NCBI GenBank assembly: GCA_026999335.1
Contig: JALTPW010000719.1
Location: forward strand, 1-8,903
From: Chromatiales bacterium
GTDB lineage: Bacteria > Pseudomonadota > Gammaproteobacteria > SZUA-152
Direction: 5' to 3'
DNA: 8,903 nucleotides
Shown: positions 1-6,741 of the stretch, one piece after another
How positions within the stretch are numbered: position 1 is the first letter of the stretch
How the letters are laid out: each line of letters starts with the position of its first letter
The notes under the pieces: generated by a model
Databases searched by the model: none
What the model saw: only the letters and a program-made list of their open reading frames with translations
Told to the model about the DNA's origin: nothing
Made by a program: the position numbers and the translations under genes

Positions 1-1
1 A

Positions 2-106
2 GGCTATTGGCTTAACCAAATTGGCTTTGAGATCGGTAAACAACTTCAAGTATTACCGGGAACCGATCATATAGTCATCACTTTAGCACCAGATAAACCA
101 TCTTAA
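2..106 (+). CDS. C-terminal end of a SymE-like toxin family protein (5' end outside window)
   Basis: The frame is open from the window edge to TAA at 104-106 and reads GYWLNQIGFEIGKQLQV, then a short strand ending IVITLAPDKPS. The pattern G-x-W-L-x3-G-F-x2-G-x4-V followed by IVIT resembles the conserved core of SymE proteins, SOS-linked toxins with an AbrB-like fold that in E. coli are controlled by the antisense RNA SymR. Only about 34 residues are visible, so neither the start nor any antisense RNA can be judged. The gene ends just before a hairpin (113-141) that can terminate it. The family call rests on motif memory over a short stretch; another AbrB-like small protein is possible. Confidence 0.5.
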   Translation, partial: GYWLNQIGFEIGKQLQVLPGTDHIVITLAPDKPS

Positions 107-112
107 CTTTTC

Positions 113-141
113 ACAAGCCCTAGCTATATGCTGGGGCTTGT
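113..141. terminator. Bidirectional hairpin terminator between convergent genes
   Basis: ACAAGCCC (113-120) pairs with GGGCTTGT (134-141). The stem can extend inward through TAGC/GCTG (one G-T pair), leaving a five-base loop around 125-129. T-rich sequence follows on the right and A/T-rich sequence lies to the left. It sits directly between the stop of the + strand SymE-like gene and the stop of the minus-strand small ORF, whose TAA overlaps the stem's last base. This is the usual placement for a shared Rho-independent terminator. Confidence 0.6.
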
Positions 142-383
142 TATTCCAAATTAACTGGTTTAACAATAGTTCCATTTGGGAGATCGATTAACTCCATCCT
201 CTTTACCGACCAAAAATAATCAACATAACCTCTTCCAAATGAATTCTTTCGTATTGTGCCAGTGGTAATAAAGTCATGTTTTTTATAGAACTCATCTAAT
301 TTAGGAATCTTTTCCTCTTCTACCGCTACTTGAATTGCCGCCTTATCCATGACTAATGACCTGGATCCGAGCTTTCCAATCAA
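141..383 (-). CDS. Small hypothetical protein, 69-80 aa, possibly a gene fragment
   Basis: The frame runs from a TTG at 381-383 to TAA at 141-143 and gives 80 residues. An in-frame ATG at 348-350 gives a 69-residue form starting MDKAAIQVAVEEEKIPK and has an AGG about ten bases upstream, so it may be the true start. The protein is mixed acidic and basic, with VEEEKIPKLDEFYKKHDF in the middle and a C-terminal half rich in aromatic and beta-type residues (GRGYVDYFWSVKRMEL). There is no signal peptide or membrane segment. I do not recognise the family. A different minus frame opens with ATG at 394-396 and reads MDIIFDWKARIQVISHG before a stop, so the present ORF could be the frameshifted 3' part of an older gene. 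It converges on the SymE-like gene across a shared terminator. Confidence 0.4.
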   Translation of the reverse strand: MIGKLGSRSLVMDKAAIQVAVEEEKIPKLDEFYKKHDFITTGTIRKNSFGRGYVDYFWSVKRMELIDLPNGTIVKPVNLE

Positions 384-582
384 AGATAATATCCATAATT
401 AATTTGCGTGTTTATTTTTATAAAGCTTCGTAAAGAAGAGAGATAAAATAAAGTTTTTAGGACTAGCTCAGGCAATAAGTTGACAAAATTTTGAGCAGAA
501 TCCGGAAGCGGCACACGTCGATGCCCGGGGTCGGAAAATGTTCACCCCTTACAGCAAAATTATTTTGAAGCTGTTTGCGGTA
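384..582. other. Non-coding flank between the small ORF and the IS1380 transposase stop
   Basis: The first part (384-460) is A/T-rich; the second (about 500-555) is GC-richer and contains CCCGGGGTCGG. The sharp change in composition suggests a junction between host DNA and element DNA, but I could not match any stretch to the opposite flank of the transposase as a terminal inverted repeat. No gene or RNA is supported. Confidence 0.3.
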
Positions 583-1923
583 TTACCCGTAGGCTAAACG
601 ATCATATAGCCGTTCAAAAATATCCCGAACACGACAGCATTTACCCAATATCATTTTTAAGCGCCGCCCTGTTTCTGTGAATTTAGAGGCTAAGTAGATC
701 AGCTCCTGCATCACCGTTTTGATACGACGACGTTTCGCTTTATGCCGTAATGGCGTGTCCGAACCAATCAATCCATTCTGCCCAATCCAGCGCAATATAT
801 TGTAGACAAGCACGGAACATGCCAGCACAAGCGCATTCGTCGCAAACTTTCCGGATGGCAAACGCTCGATATCCATATCCGTTTTAAACTCACTGTGAAA
901 CTGCTCCGACGTACCATGATCGGCATAAAGATCAATAATTTCTTGATTTCCATTCCATAGGCTTGTCCACCAGCCTTCGACTTCGATATCGGCAATAGCC
1001 AGGTGCTGTCCATGTTTATCTATCGTTCGCTCAACCACTCGCATGACCCGGCGCAGGGTGTATTCGTGACCGTTCCAGTTTCGCTTTACCGTGACATCAA
1101 ACAGACCCACACGCTTTCCGGGCCTGGGTTCGTCCCATCTCGCCTGCTTTTCCGCTAGATCCAACCAATATTCAGGTTCCTTTTTTCGAGGGTTCCATTT
1201 AATGATAAAGTCAACGCCGACCTGCTCATGCTTTTCATTATGATCCAGCACCACTTCAACGTTGGCGATGGCATCATTCCCGCCATCCAATCGAAGCAAG
1301 ATGGGCAGGTTCGTCAGCTCGGATGCCCGCTCCAGAGAGCGTTTCAATAACGCGGGTGTACCTTTTTGACAATGTTGTTTCCCTTCACGAAATTCAAACT
1401 CGATGCAGTAACCTTCTTGCCCAAGGTAAACTGCCATAGGGGCAAATCCATCGTGCTTCTTATAGGTAAAGGAAACACCTTCCTTCTGACTGCCGGAATT
1501 ATCAAAAGGCGTCACGTCGGCATCAAGCGGCACATGCCCCATGGCTAAGGGTGTAATGGCAGCTTGCGTGGAAATCAGAAAATCAATGGATGCTTGTACT
1601 ATTGCCGGGAGGTAAGATTTGGCTCTCTCATCCATTCGTTGTCTCAAACGATCAGCGCAAGGGACGCGTTCAATATCCAGTGCGCCCTTGAAAAAATCGT
1701 CATCAACCATCGCCTGGATCGCTTCAAAGTCATTTTTACCCATGCTGAGTAAGCCGAGGTAACTTTTTATCAGATCCGAATGAGGTATTCCGTGACGCAG
1801 GGGAATGGCGCCATCAAGTTGCTGCACAAGTTGAGTCTGTTGATTGATCGCGGCGCCGACTAGCGCCAAGCCAGAATGGGGAGTAATATTGGTATCGGAC
1901 TGTTCGATAATGAAGCGTCTCAT
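583..1923 (-). CDS. IS1380-family transposase, full length
   Basis: This 446-residue protein is a DDE transposase of the IS1380 group (DDE_Tnp_1 type), which catalyses cut-and-paste insertion. Family hallmarks are visible in order: an N-terminal region with GLALVGAAI and HSDLIKSYLGLLSMGKNDFEAI; the first acidic site in LDADVTPFDNSG (Asp136) followed by KEGVSFTYKKHDGFAPM; the second in LLRLDGGNDA (Asp213); and the third in EQFHSEFKTDMDIERLPSG (Glu345, with Lys347 in the usual place). Length is normal for the family and there are no internal stops, so it may be active. The ATG at 1921-1923 is preceded by a purine-rich GAGTGAG, a plausible ribosome site. Its intact state, against the ruined neighbours, suggests a more recent arrival. 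Terminal repeats were not resolved. Confidence 0.92.
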   Translation of the reverse strand: MRRFIIEQSDTNITPHSGLALVGAAINQQTQLVQQLDGAIPLRHGIPHSDLIKSYLGLLSMGKNDFEAIQAMVDDDFFKGALDIERVPCADRLRQRMDERAKSYLPAIVQASIDFLISTQAAITPLAMGHVPLDADVTPFDNSGSQKEGVSFTYKKHDGFAPMAVYLGQEGYCIEFEFREGKQHCQKGTPALLKRSLERASELTNLPILLRLDGGNDAIANVEVVLDHNEKHEQVGVDFIIKWNPRKKEPEYWLDLAEKQARWDEPRPGKRVGLFDVTVKRNWNGHEYTLRRVMRVVERTIDKHGQHLAIADIEVEGWWTSLWNGNQEIIDLYADHGTSEQFHSEFKTDMDIERLPSGKFATNALVLACSVLVYNILRWIGQNGLIGSDTPLRHKAKRRRIKTVMQELIYLASKFTETGRRLKMILGKCCRVRDIFERLYDRLAYG

Positions 1924-2041
1924 GACTCACTCTATGGGTGACTTTACTGTGAACGCTATTTTATCATTAAAAGACGTTATTTATAGTGTGTTTAGGCTTT
2001 TTAGCGAAATTTAAAGCTCGAATTCAGGATCATGTCGTAGC

Positions 2042-2058
2042 TACACCCTATTGGTGTA
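2042..2058. repeat. Small hairpin, 6-bp stem
   Basis: TACACC (2042-2047) pairs with GGTGTA (2053-2058) around a five-base loop. It lies only two bases from the larger hairpin at 2061-2090, so the pair may form one structured unit. Confidence 0.5.
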
Positions 2059-2060
2059 TT

Positions 2061-2090
2061 CGAGGTTGATGACTAAAGTCATCAACCTCG
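2061..2090. repeat. Near-perfect 30-bp palindrome, 14-bp arms with a 2-base centre
   Basis: CGAGGTTGATGACT (2061-2074) is the exact reverse complement of 2077-2090; only AA separates the arms. It has no T-tract on either side, so it does not look like a classic Rho-independent terminator. It could be a dyad operator, a REP-like sequence or the structured end of a lost element. It lies outside the IS1380 coding frame and left of the decayed transposase. Confidence 0.75.
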
Positions 2091-2313
2091 CACAGTCATA
2101 AACGCGCATGAGTTAAAACATGAAAATTAAAGTCACTGTCTTAGAAAGAGTCTCTTGATAAATTCTCGCTGGTAAGTGGTTAAACGTCAAACTCGCATCC
2201 AGAAGATATGAATGAGTATTATTCTCGAGTTTTGCCTACGGAAGTTGCATCGTTTTGTTTCTATTTCCAGTGCTTTCTTTTTGGCTTTGCTGAGAAGATT
2301 CGGGTCAATAATG

Positions 2314-2324
2314 GGGGCATGCCC
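2314..2324 (+). repeat. Left target-site duplication of MITE 1
   Basis: GGGGCATGCCC, identical to 2522-2532 on the other side of the element. It has the form GGG(N5)CCC. Confidence 0.85.
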
Positions 2325-2521
2325 GAATGGCACTAAGTTAAGGAATAAGCCTATGTAATCAAATGGTTACCAGAGGACTTTTAGCTAACTTACTATCAGT
2401 CTGCCTATGGAATATATGCATATGAATGAAAAAGCGATAAAAGCGCACTGAACTTACCTAATCAGGCGCCATTCTAACTAACTGAAATATAACGTTATTT
2501 CCTCTTAACTAAGTGCCATTT
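2325..2521. mobile_element. MITE 1: 197-bp non-coding element with IS4/IS231-like ends
   Basis: The left end GAATGGCACTAAGTTAAG (2325-2342) and the inverted right end AAATGGCACTTAGTTAAG (2521 downwards) match at 16 of 18 positions. The core CAxTxAGTTAAG is like the ends of the IS4 family, including IS231. Each end abuts a copy of the 11-bp GGGGCATGCCC. Removing the element plus one copy restores the reading frame of the transposase it interrupts (NHALGHAP-IIDPN), which proves an insertion rather than chance similarity. The inside has no meaningful ORF, so it would need a transposase supplied from elsewhere. Confidence 0.85.
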
Positions 2522-2532
2522 GGGGCATGCCC
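2522..2532 (+). repeat. Right target-site duplication of MITE 1
   Basis: GGGGCATGCCC, the second copy of the 11-bp duplicated target; see 2314-2324. Confidence 0.85.
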
Positions 2533-3386
2533 TAATGCATGGTTGTATGCTTTAATCTGTGGCACATCATAGACAGAGTCCATCATGTCATAAAGATTGG
2601 TTACTCTACCCTGGCTGATCTCTGCCGGAGGAATAACCGCTCGACCATTATGCAGAGGGGTCGATATGAGGAGGCAGCTGATAGGGATTCCACTATCGGC
2701 TACATCAATAGGGAGTTTGTAATCAATCCAGCTCGTCGTATGGCCCTTGCTGTTTCGTTTAGTATCGACATTATATGGTGTGGCTAGCTCAGCAAGCATC
2801 TCTGGAAGAGGTTGGCCTGCGGCTTGGTGCTCGAGTCGTGTAGGCTCTTTAGGGCGTCCTTTCTTTTTCTCAGCGACCTCGTTTCTTGAGTTTCTTGTCC
2901 TTTGCCGTCACTTATTTTCGGGTCTTTTTCGAGCGTTTATTGCCGTGGAATCTCAAGAAATATGCCCCACGATCTGCTCACTCAAATTCTGCTCAATGAG
3001 TGCCTGATGTACCCGCTCGGGTAAGCGACTTTTGGCAAACTCATCAAAGGATCGGGAGAAGGTGGATTCGCTGGGTACTTCCTCTCTACGCTCTTACCCG
3101 CTAAAGACGGCGGATTGTTGGGCCGCTTTCCAGTTGATCCAGCAGCAGACGTGTCGTCGACATGTTATAGAGCATTTTGCTAACAAAGGCATGTGCAATG
3201 GCAGCCTGGTCTTCAAGGGGGCGTCCAGGATATTTGCCTGTGCTGGGAAGGTATTCCTCTAATCGGGCAACTTCCAGTACGTTAATGAACTGCTTCTGCT
3301 TGGTTGTCAATTCACCGAATCTACCCTGTATCATGGGAAAATTAGGAAGCCTTTTACATATTGCCATGTGTGGGATAATATTTCTC

Positions 3387-3572
3387 GTGCCTGATTCATG
3401 GGGTCTTGGCCTATACTGATGATTCTATTGGTTTAAGCAGCAAGCTTACCACCTAGGCACTCTTGAAGGATACCGTTAAAGACTGAAACTACTTTGTTTA
3501 TTGGTAGAAGATCCAACAAGGTGTAACCATTAATACCGATTTTTTAATATGTTACCAAAATGAATCAGGCAC
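3387..3572. repeat. 186-bp segment bounded by perfect 13-bp inverted repeats
   Basis: GTGCCTGATTCAT (3387-3399) and ATGAATCAGGCAC (3560-3572) are exact reverse complements. The segment lies directly upstream of the decayed minus-strand transposase start (3367). It may be a third small mobile element, or two IS ends left back to back. TTCT occurs near both outer edges, but not cleanly enough to call a target duplication. Inside is a short minus-strand reading frame (3433-3543). Confidence 0.5.
3433..3543 (-). pseudogene. Possible 3' remnant of a coding sequence
   Basis: Between in-frame stops the minus strand reads KIGINGYTLLDLLPINKVVSVFNGILQECLGGKLAA. There is no start codon at its head. Its composition looks like real protein rather than random translation, and it sits inside the 13-bp inverted-repeat segment, so it may be the tail of a gene lost to deletion or captured by the element. 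I do not recognise the family and chance is a real alternative. Confidence 0.2.
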
Positions 3573-3777
3573 TTCTTTTTTTGGCCCTTGCAAACCAAGA
3601 AATTCTCTGTTTTGGGTGTTTTGCAAGAAGCTCACTAGTGAGTACATTCCGATATTTGTCGCACATAAACAATTTATATGCGTGAATTGCCATGAAAAAT
3701 ACTAGCTAAAAGTTAATAATTTTTTCAGCTACAGCCAAGTCGTGTTTTATATCCCGCTGTTTTTGTGTGGATAAGCT
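3573..3777. other. Non-coding stretch between mobile elements
   Basis: No gene is supported. It contains a perfect 12-bp palindrome CTCACTAGTGAG (3631-3642) and, just before it, an imperfect hairpin in which CTTGCAAA near 3585 can pair with TTTGCAAG near 3620. Nothing else stands out. Confidence 0.3.
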
Positions 3778-3943
3778 GCTAGTGATCCATGCGGAAAGTT
3801 CTGTGACTAAGGCGCACAGTGAGAAGGTGCAGATCAAGGAGGCAAAACGCTAGAATGGGGGTTCCATTTCGAGTTTTGCCAACGCAGAAATGCGCCTTCT
3901 CACGAAGCGAACAGTGACATGACTTTCCGCATGGATCACTAGC
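3778..3943. mobile_element. MITE 2: 166-bp long-armed palindromic element with 22-bp perfect terminal repeats
   Basis: Bases 3778-3799 are the exact reverse complement of 3922-3943, 22 pairs with CTAGTGATCC near the outer edge. Further inward, GTGAGAAGG (3819-3827) pairs with CCTTCTCAC (3895-3903), GGCAAAAC (3841-3848) with GTTTTGCC (3873-3880), and AATGG with CCATT about a five-base centre. The whole unit therefore folds as one long interrupted hairpin. There is no ORF. The outer CTAG (or TA) on each side could be the duplicated target: IS5-group elements often use CTAG and IS630-type elements use TA. Its transposase is not in this window. Confidence 0.75.
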
Positions 3944-3972
3944 TATTCAGGTGGATCCCAGATTTCGGATAA

Positions 3973-4819
3973 AGCTGTCTTCCAAGACCTATTGAGATGG
4001 ATCCGGAAAATTTGTTGCTGTGTCGCCTGATCGACGAGGAATATACTCGTCACCCCGTCTACGACAGCTGACGGATGGTTATTATTCCTGAAGCGAAAGG
4101 AGCATGCGGTCAACCGTAAACGGGACGGCGGCTGATGGAACCTAGCCGGGATGACGCCAGGTTCTCATACCCGTTGGCCTCATCCGGGGTGCAAGATTTC
4201 CCCTGTCTGTTATGAAGTGTCGCGCCGTTACACGTCCTAATCAGGTGTGGAGTACTGATATCACGTATATCCGCTTGGAATAGGGCTTTGTCCACCTGGT
4301 CGCGATAATCGATTGGTGCAGCTGCAAAGTACTGAACTGCCGGTTGAGTAATACGATGGATGCGGGCTTTCTTGTCGACTGTCTTAAAGAGACTCTGCGA
4401 TGCCATGGCAAGCTTTAGATATTCAGCAGCGATCAGGGCTAATAGTCTACCGGCGCGGTCTTCACCGACGTGCTTGAGCGCGAAAAAATTCGCATTAGCA
4501 TGGATGGCCGAGGCCGCGCGCTGAACAACATCTTTGTGGAACGATTATGGTATAGCCTCAAGTATGAGGATATCTATCTCAAGGGGTATACCGCATGGCG
4601 GAATTGACATTGAGGCTGACTGAATACTTTGCATTCTACGATGAATAACGACCCTATCAGTTACTCTCCAGCCTGACACCTGAGCAAGTCGACAGGCTTG
4701 GACGGAGTGGTGGCGCATTAATTGTCGACAAATTTATCGAGGAAGATGTTGAACCAAGGATAAACGAAAAATTGAGGCAGCGGTGGGTGAGGCAGAATGC
4801 ACAGCTTAAATTCAGATGA
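3973..4819 (+). pseudogene. Decayed IS3-family OrfB transposase
   Basis: Across three frames the translation follows IS3-family OrfB (rve integrase fold) from near its N terminus to its end. The pieces in order are EMDPENLLLCRLIDEEYTRHPVY, then TGA at 4069-4071, a shifted KRKEHAVNRKR, RRLMEPSRDDARFSYPLA, TRPNQVWSTDITYIRLE with a TAG where GFVHLVAIIDW begins, FSSDQG followed by stops, GRGRALNNIFVERLWYSLKYEDIYLKGY, a further shift to LTEYFAFYDE, and a long tail GGALIVDKFIEEDVEPRINE ending at TGA 4817-4819. The catalytic D (WSTDIT), D (SSDQG) and E (FVERLW) are all still readable. At least three frameshifts and several stops make it dead. OrfA was not found, and the left part seems cut away next to MITE 2. 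Confidence 0.85.
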
Positions 4820-4913
4820 ATTCTGTCTTGACTATAAGTTTTATCTTCGCTCCCTTTTTTTTCAAAAGATTAACAACTTTAAGGGTAATTATAAATTTAT
4901 ATCATAGGTCGGG
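4820..4913 (+). promoter_or_regulatory. Short gap upstream of the FAAL gene; likely holds the operon promoter
   Basis: Only 94 bases separate the IS3 remnant stop from the FAAL start. The first bases, TTCTGTCTTGACT, look like the inside of an IS3-type end and contain a -35-like TTGACT (4828-4833) without a good -10 at the right distance. Further on is an A/T-rich block (4885-4902) with TATAAA and TTTATA strings and TTAACA (4870-4875) before it. None of these pairs has ideal spacing, so no single promoter can be assigned. No terminator hairpin or operator dyad is evident. Confidence 0.25.
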
Positions 4914-4917
4914 GTGA
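4911..4917 (+). promoter_or_regulatory. Ribosome binding site that decides the FAAL start
   Basis: GGGGTGA matches the GGAGGTGA-type Shine-Dalgarno well and lies eight bases before ATG 4926-4928, favouring that ATG. The upstream GTG (4914-4916) is itself part of this motif and has only AGGTCGG close in front of it. The choice changes the protein by just four residues. Confidence 0.45.
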
Positions 4918-6674
4918 GTGAAAAAATGTCGCTTAAATGGATGACGTTTGTACAGCTTATGCATGATATGAGTAGCCGTGTTGGGGATAGGTATTCGCTA
5001 GCCTGTCTGCCCAAAGGGGAAGGTGTGCCAGACACTCTTACCTATTTTGAGCTGGACAGAAGAGCACAAAAAATTGCTGGGTATTTGCGTGAAAGGGGGT
5101 TGGTGGGCGAGAGGGTTTTGCTGTTGTATCCATCATCCAATGAGTACATTGTTGCATTTCTGGGTTGTCTGTATGGTGGTGTGATCGCAGTTCCGGCTTA
5201 TCCACCCAAGAATAATCATCATGCATCGAGGTTGAGCAATATTATTGTTGATGCTGATGTAAAAGCAGTTCTTACACACAGTTCATTATACGAGAAAATT
5301 ATCGAGCAGGTGTGTGCAGAAATGTATGTTGCATCGGATGAAATTGATGGCACTTATCCTGCTTGGCGCAATGATGTAATTTTGTCTAGTGATGTAGCCT
5401 ATCTCCAATATACATCGGGTTCAACCGGTGCGCCAAAAGGGGTCATGGTGACTCATGAAAATATTCTCATTAATTGCGATCTTTACTCGAAAGGTGTTAG
5501 CGTAGGTAGAGGTGGCCATCATGTGTCGTGGTTGCCACTGTTTCACGATATGGGGTTGGTGCAGGGGATATTATTGCCTCTGTATCTCGGTGCTACTGCG
5601 GTGTTCATGCCGTCCGAGCGTTTCATTCAGAAACCGATCCGTTGGCTTAGAGCAATTTCTGATTACAAAGCGGTAATGACTGGTGGGCCAAACTTTGCCT
5701 ACGATTTGTGTGTCAAACGGATTCTTGATAAAGATCGCGAGGGTTTGGATCTAAGTGGATGGCAGGTAGCGGTAAATGGTGCAGAGCCAGTTTCCAAGGC
5801 GACATTGGATTCTTTCATGGCAGCCTATGCGCCATACGGTTTCTCCCCCGGCAGCTTTTTCCCCGGCTACGGAATGGCTGAAACCACACTATATGTTACT
5901 GCTGGTGATATAGAGGCGGCGCAGCCTGAAATTACTTATATAGACAAAGAGGTACTTAAACGCTACCAAGTGGAGGTATTATTGGATGTCGAGAATCCTA
6001 ATGCTGTTCCCATTGTTGCGTGTGGAAAAATATATTCTGATTTACTTATCGAAATAGTTAATCTTGACTCGCTCAAAAGATGCTTATCGAACGAAATTGG
6101 AGAGATATGGGTGTCCGGTGACTCTGTGTGTTTAGGGTATTGGGGGCGCGAGAAAGAGACTGTTGATGCTTTCAAAAATTATCTTTCTGAATATCCAGGA
6201 AAATTTTTTTTACGGACTGGAGATCTTGGGTTTATCAGGAATGGCCAGATTTATATTACCGGTCGTTTAAAAGATATGATCATCATCCGCGGTGAAAATC
6301 ATTATCCGCAGGATATAGAAAAAACTGTCGAGGAGTCTCACCCAGCGTTGCGTATTGGCGGTTTCGGCGCAGCCTTCAGCGTGCTAATTAATGGCGAAGA
6401 AAATTTAGTGGTTGTACAGGAAGTAGAGCGTACCCAGCGCAACAAAGTCGATATAGATGATTTGCGTGATGCAATCAACCGAGCGGTGTTTTCTGTTCAT
6501 GGGCTGCACGCCTACAGTGTTTTGATTGTTAATCCTGGCGAGATATTGAAGACATCAAGTGGCAAGATTCAACGGCATGCTTGTCGAAAAAAATATCTTA
6601 ATAGATTGTTTAAAATGGCAAAAGGAATGTCCGGTGTTGGTGGCGCCAATTCCTATTCCTATGACAAAAAATAG
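4914..6674 (+). CDS. Fatty acyl-AMP ligase (FAAL)
   Basis: This 586-residue cytosolic enzyme (582 if it starts at ATG 4926) belongs to the ANL adenylating superfamily. FAALs activate a fatty acid with ATP as acyl-AMP and pass it to an acyl carrier protein rather than to CoA. Motifs in order: P-loop YTSGSTGAPKG (166-176); SWLPLFHDMGL (205-215), typical of FAALs; YGMAETTL (319-326); RTGDLGF (434-440); the hinge GRLKDMIIIRGENHYPQDIE (450-470), whose NHYPQDIE form is a FAAL-type signature; and KTSSGKIQR (546-554) with the likely catalytic Lys551. Length is normal for a stand-alone FAAL. The next genes encode an ACP and a modular PKS, so its job is almost certainly to load the fatty acyl starter. 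Chain length cannot be read from the sequence. A fatty acyl-CoA ligase is less likely given the motifs and context. Confidence 0.93.
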   Translation: MSEKMSLKWMTFVQLMHDMSSRVGDRYSLACLPKGEGVPDTLTYFELDRRAQKIAGYLRERGLVGERVLLLYPSSNEYIVAFLGCLYGGVIAVPAYPPKNNHHASRLSNIIVDADVKAVLTHSSLYEKIIEQVCAEMYVASDEIDGTYPAWRNDVILSSDVAYLQYTSGSTGAPKGVMVTHENILINCDLYSKGVSVGRGGHHVSWLPLFHDMGLVQGILLPLYLGATAVFMPSERFIQKPIRWLRAISDYKAVMTGGPNFAYDLCVKRILDKDREGLDLSGWQVAVNGAEPVSKATLDSFMAAYAPYGFSPGSFFPGYGMAETTLYVTAGDIEAAQPEITYIDKEVLKRYQVEVLLDVENPNAVPIVACGKIYSDLLIEIVNLDSLKRCLSNEIGEIWVSGDSVCLGYWGREKETVDAFKNYLSEYPGKFFLRTGDLGFIRNGQIYITGRLKDMIIIRGENHYPQDIEKTVEESHPALRIGGFGAAFSVLINGEENLVVVQEVERTQRNKVDIDDLRDAINRAVFSVHGLHAYSVLIVNPGEILKTSSGKIQRHACRKKYLNRLFKMAKGMSGVGGANSYSYDKK

Positions 6675-6741
6675 CGGCGAACTAAATCCAGAAATTTTTA
6701 GTGAAATCTGAAGTCTATGGCAGAAAAAATTATGTATTTAT

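Larger units (their letters stand above)
1924..2222. other. Non-coding stretch upstream of the IS1380 transposase
   Basis: About 300 bases without a supportable gene. It holds the transposase leader and two adjacent hairpins (2042-2058, 2061-2090). The string GAATTCAGG ending at 2028 has the form expected of an IS1380 right end (these elements often end in CCTG/CCTA read inward), but no matching left end was found. The stretch from about 2110 to 2222 may be eroded 3' sequence of the neighbouring transposase pseudogene, though no convincing residues can be read. Confidence 0.3.
2223..3367 (-). pseudogene. Decayed DDE transposase (DUF772/InsH N-terminal type), split by a MITE
   Basis: Read on the minus strand, the N-terminal part (3367 down to about 3105) has the DUF772-like pattern ELTTKQKQFINVLEVARLEEYLP, then GRPLEDQAAIAHAFVSKMLYN and LLLDQLESGPTIRRL. 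A frameshift near 3100 then occurs, with TAA at 3094-3096 where the family has Trp. The next frame gives EEVPSESTFSRSFDEFAKSRLPERVHQALIEQ, with TGA at 2953-2955 (Arg expected in HISRDSTAI) and TGA at 2908-2910. It continues EVAEKKKGRPKEPTRLEHQ and the catalytic-domain string TKRNSKGHTTSWIDYKL to YNHALGHAP. There a 197-bp element (2325-2521) interrupts. Beyond it the same frame resumes as GHAPIIDPN and fades out near 2223, about 60-80 residues short of a normal C terminus. It cannot encode a working enzyme. Confidence 0.85.

Noticed and set aside
768..1752. Alternative-frame ORFs inside the IS1380 gene
   Set aside because: They overlap an intact 446-residue transposase with catalytic residues and carry no motif of their own.
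2539..3262. Overlapping + strand ORFs of 76-86 codons
   Set aside because: They are antisense to the DUF772/DDE transposase pseudogene, whose residues are clearly readable on the minus strand.
4110..4406. 98-codon minus-strand ORF
   Set aside because: It lies antisense to the readable IS3 OrfB remnant and has no recognisable motif; a shadow of decayed coding sequence.
4828..4856. Sigma-70 promoter with TTGACT as -35
   Set aside because: At 16-18 bp spacing the sequence is C/T-rich with no -10-like hexamer, so I do not call it a promoter.
1924..4913. CRISPR array, tRNA or rRNA
   Set aside because: No regularly spaced direct repeats and no tRNA cloverleaf or rRNA-like sequence were seen; the repeats present are inverted and fit mobile elements.
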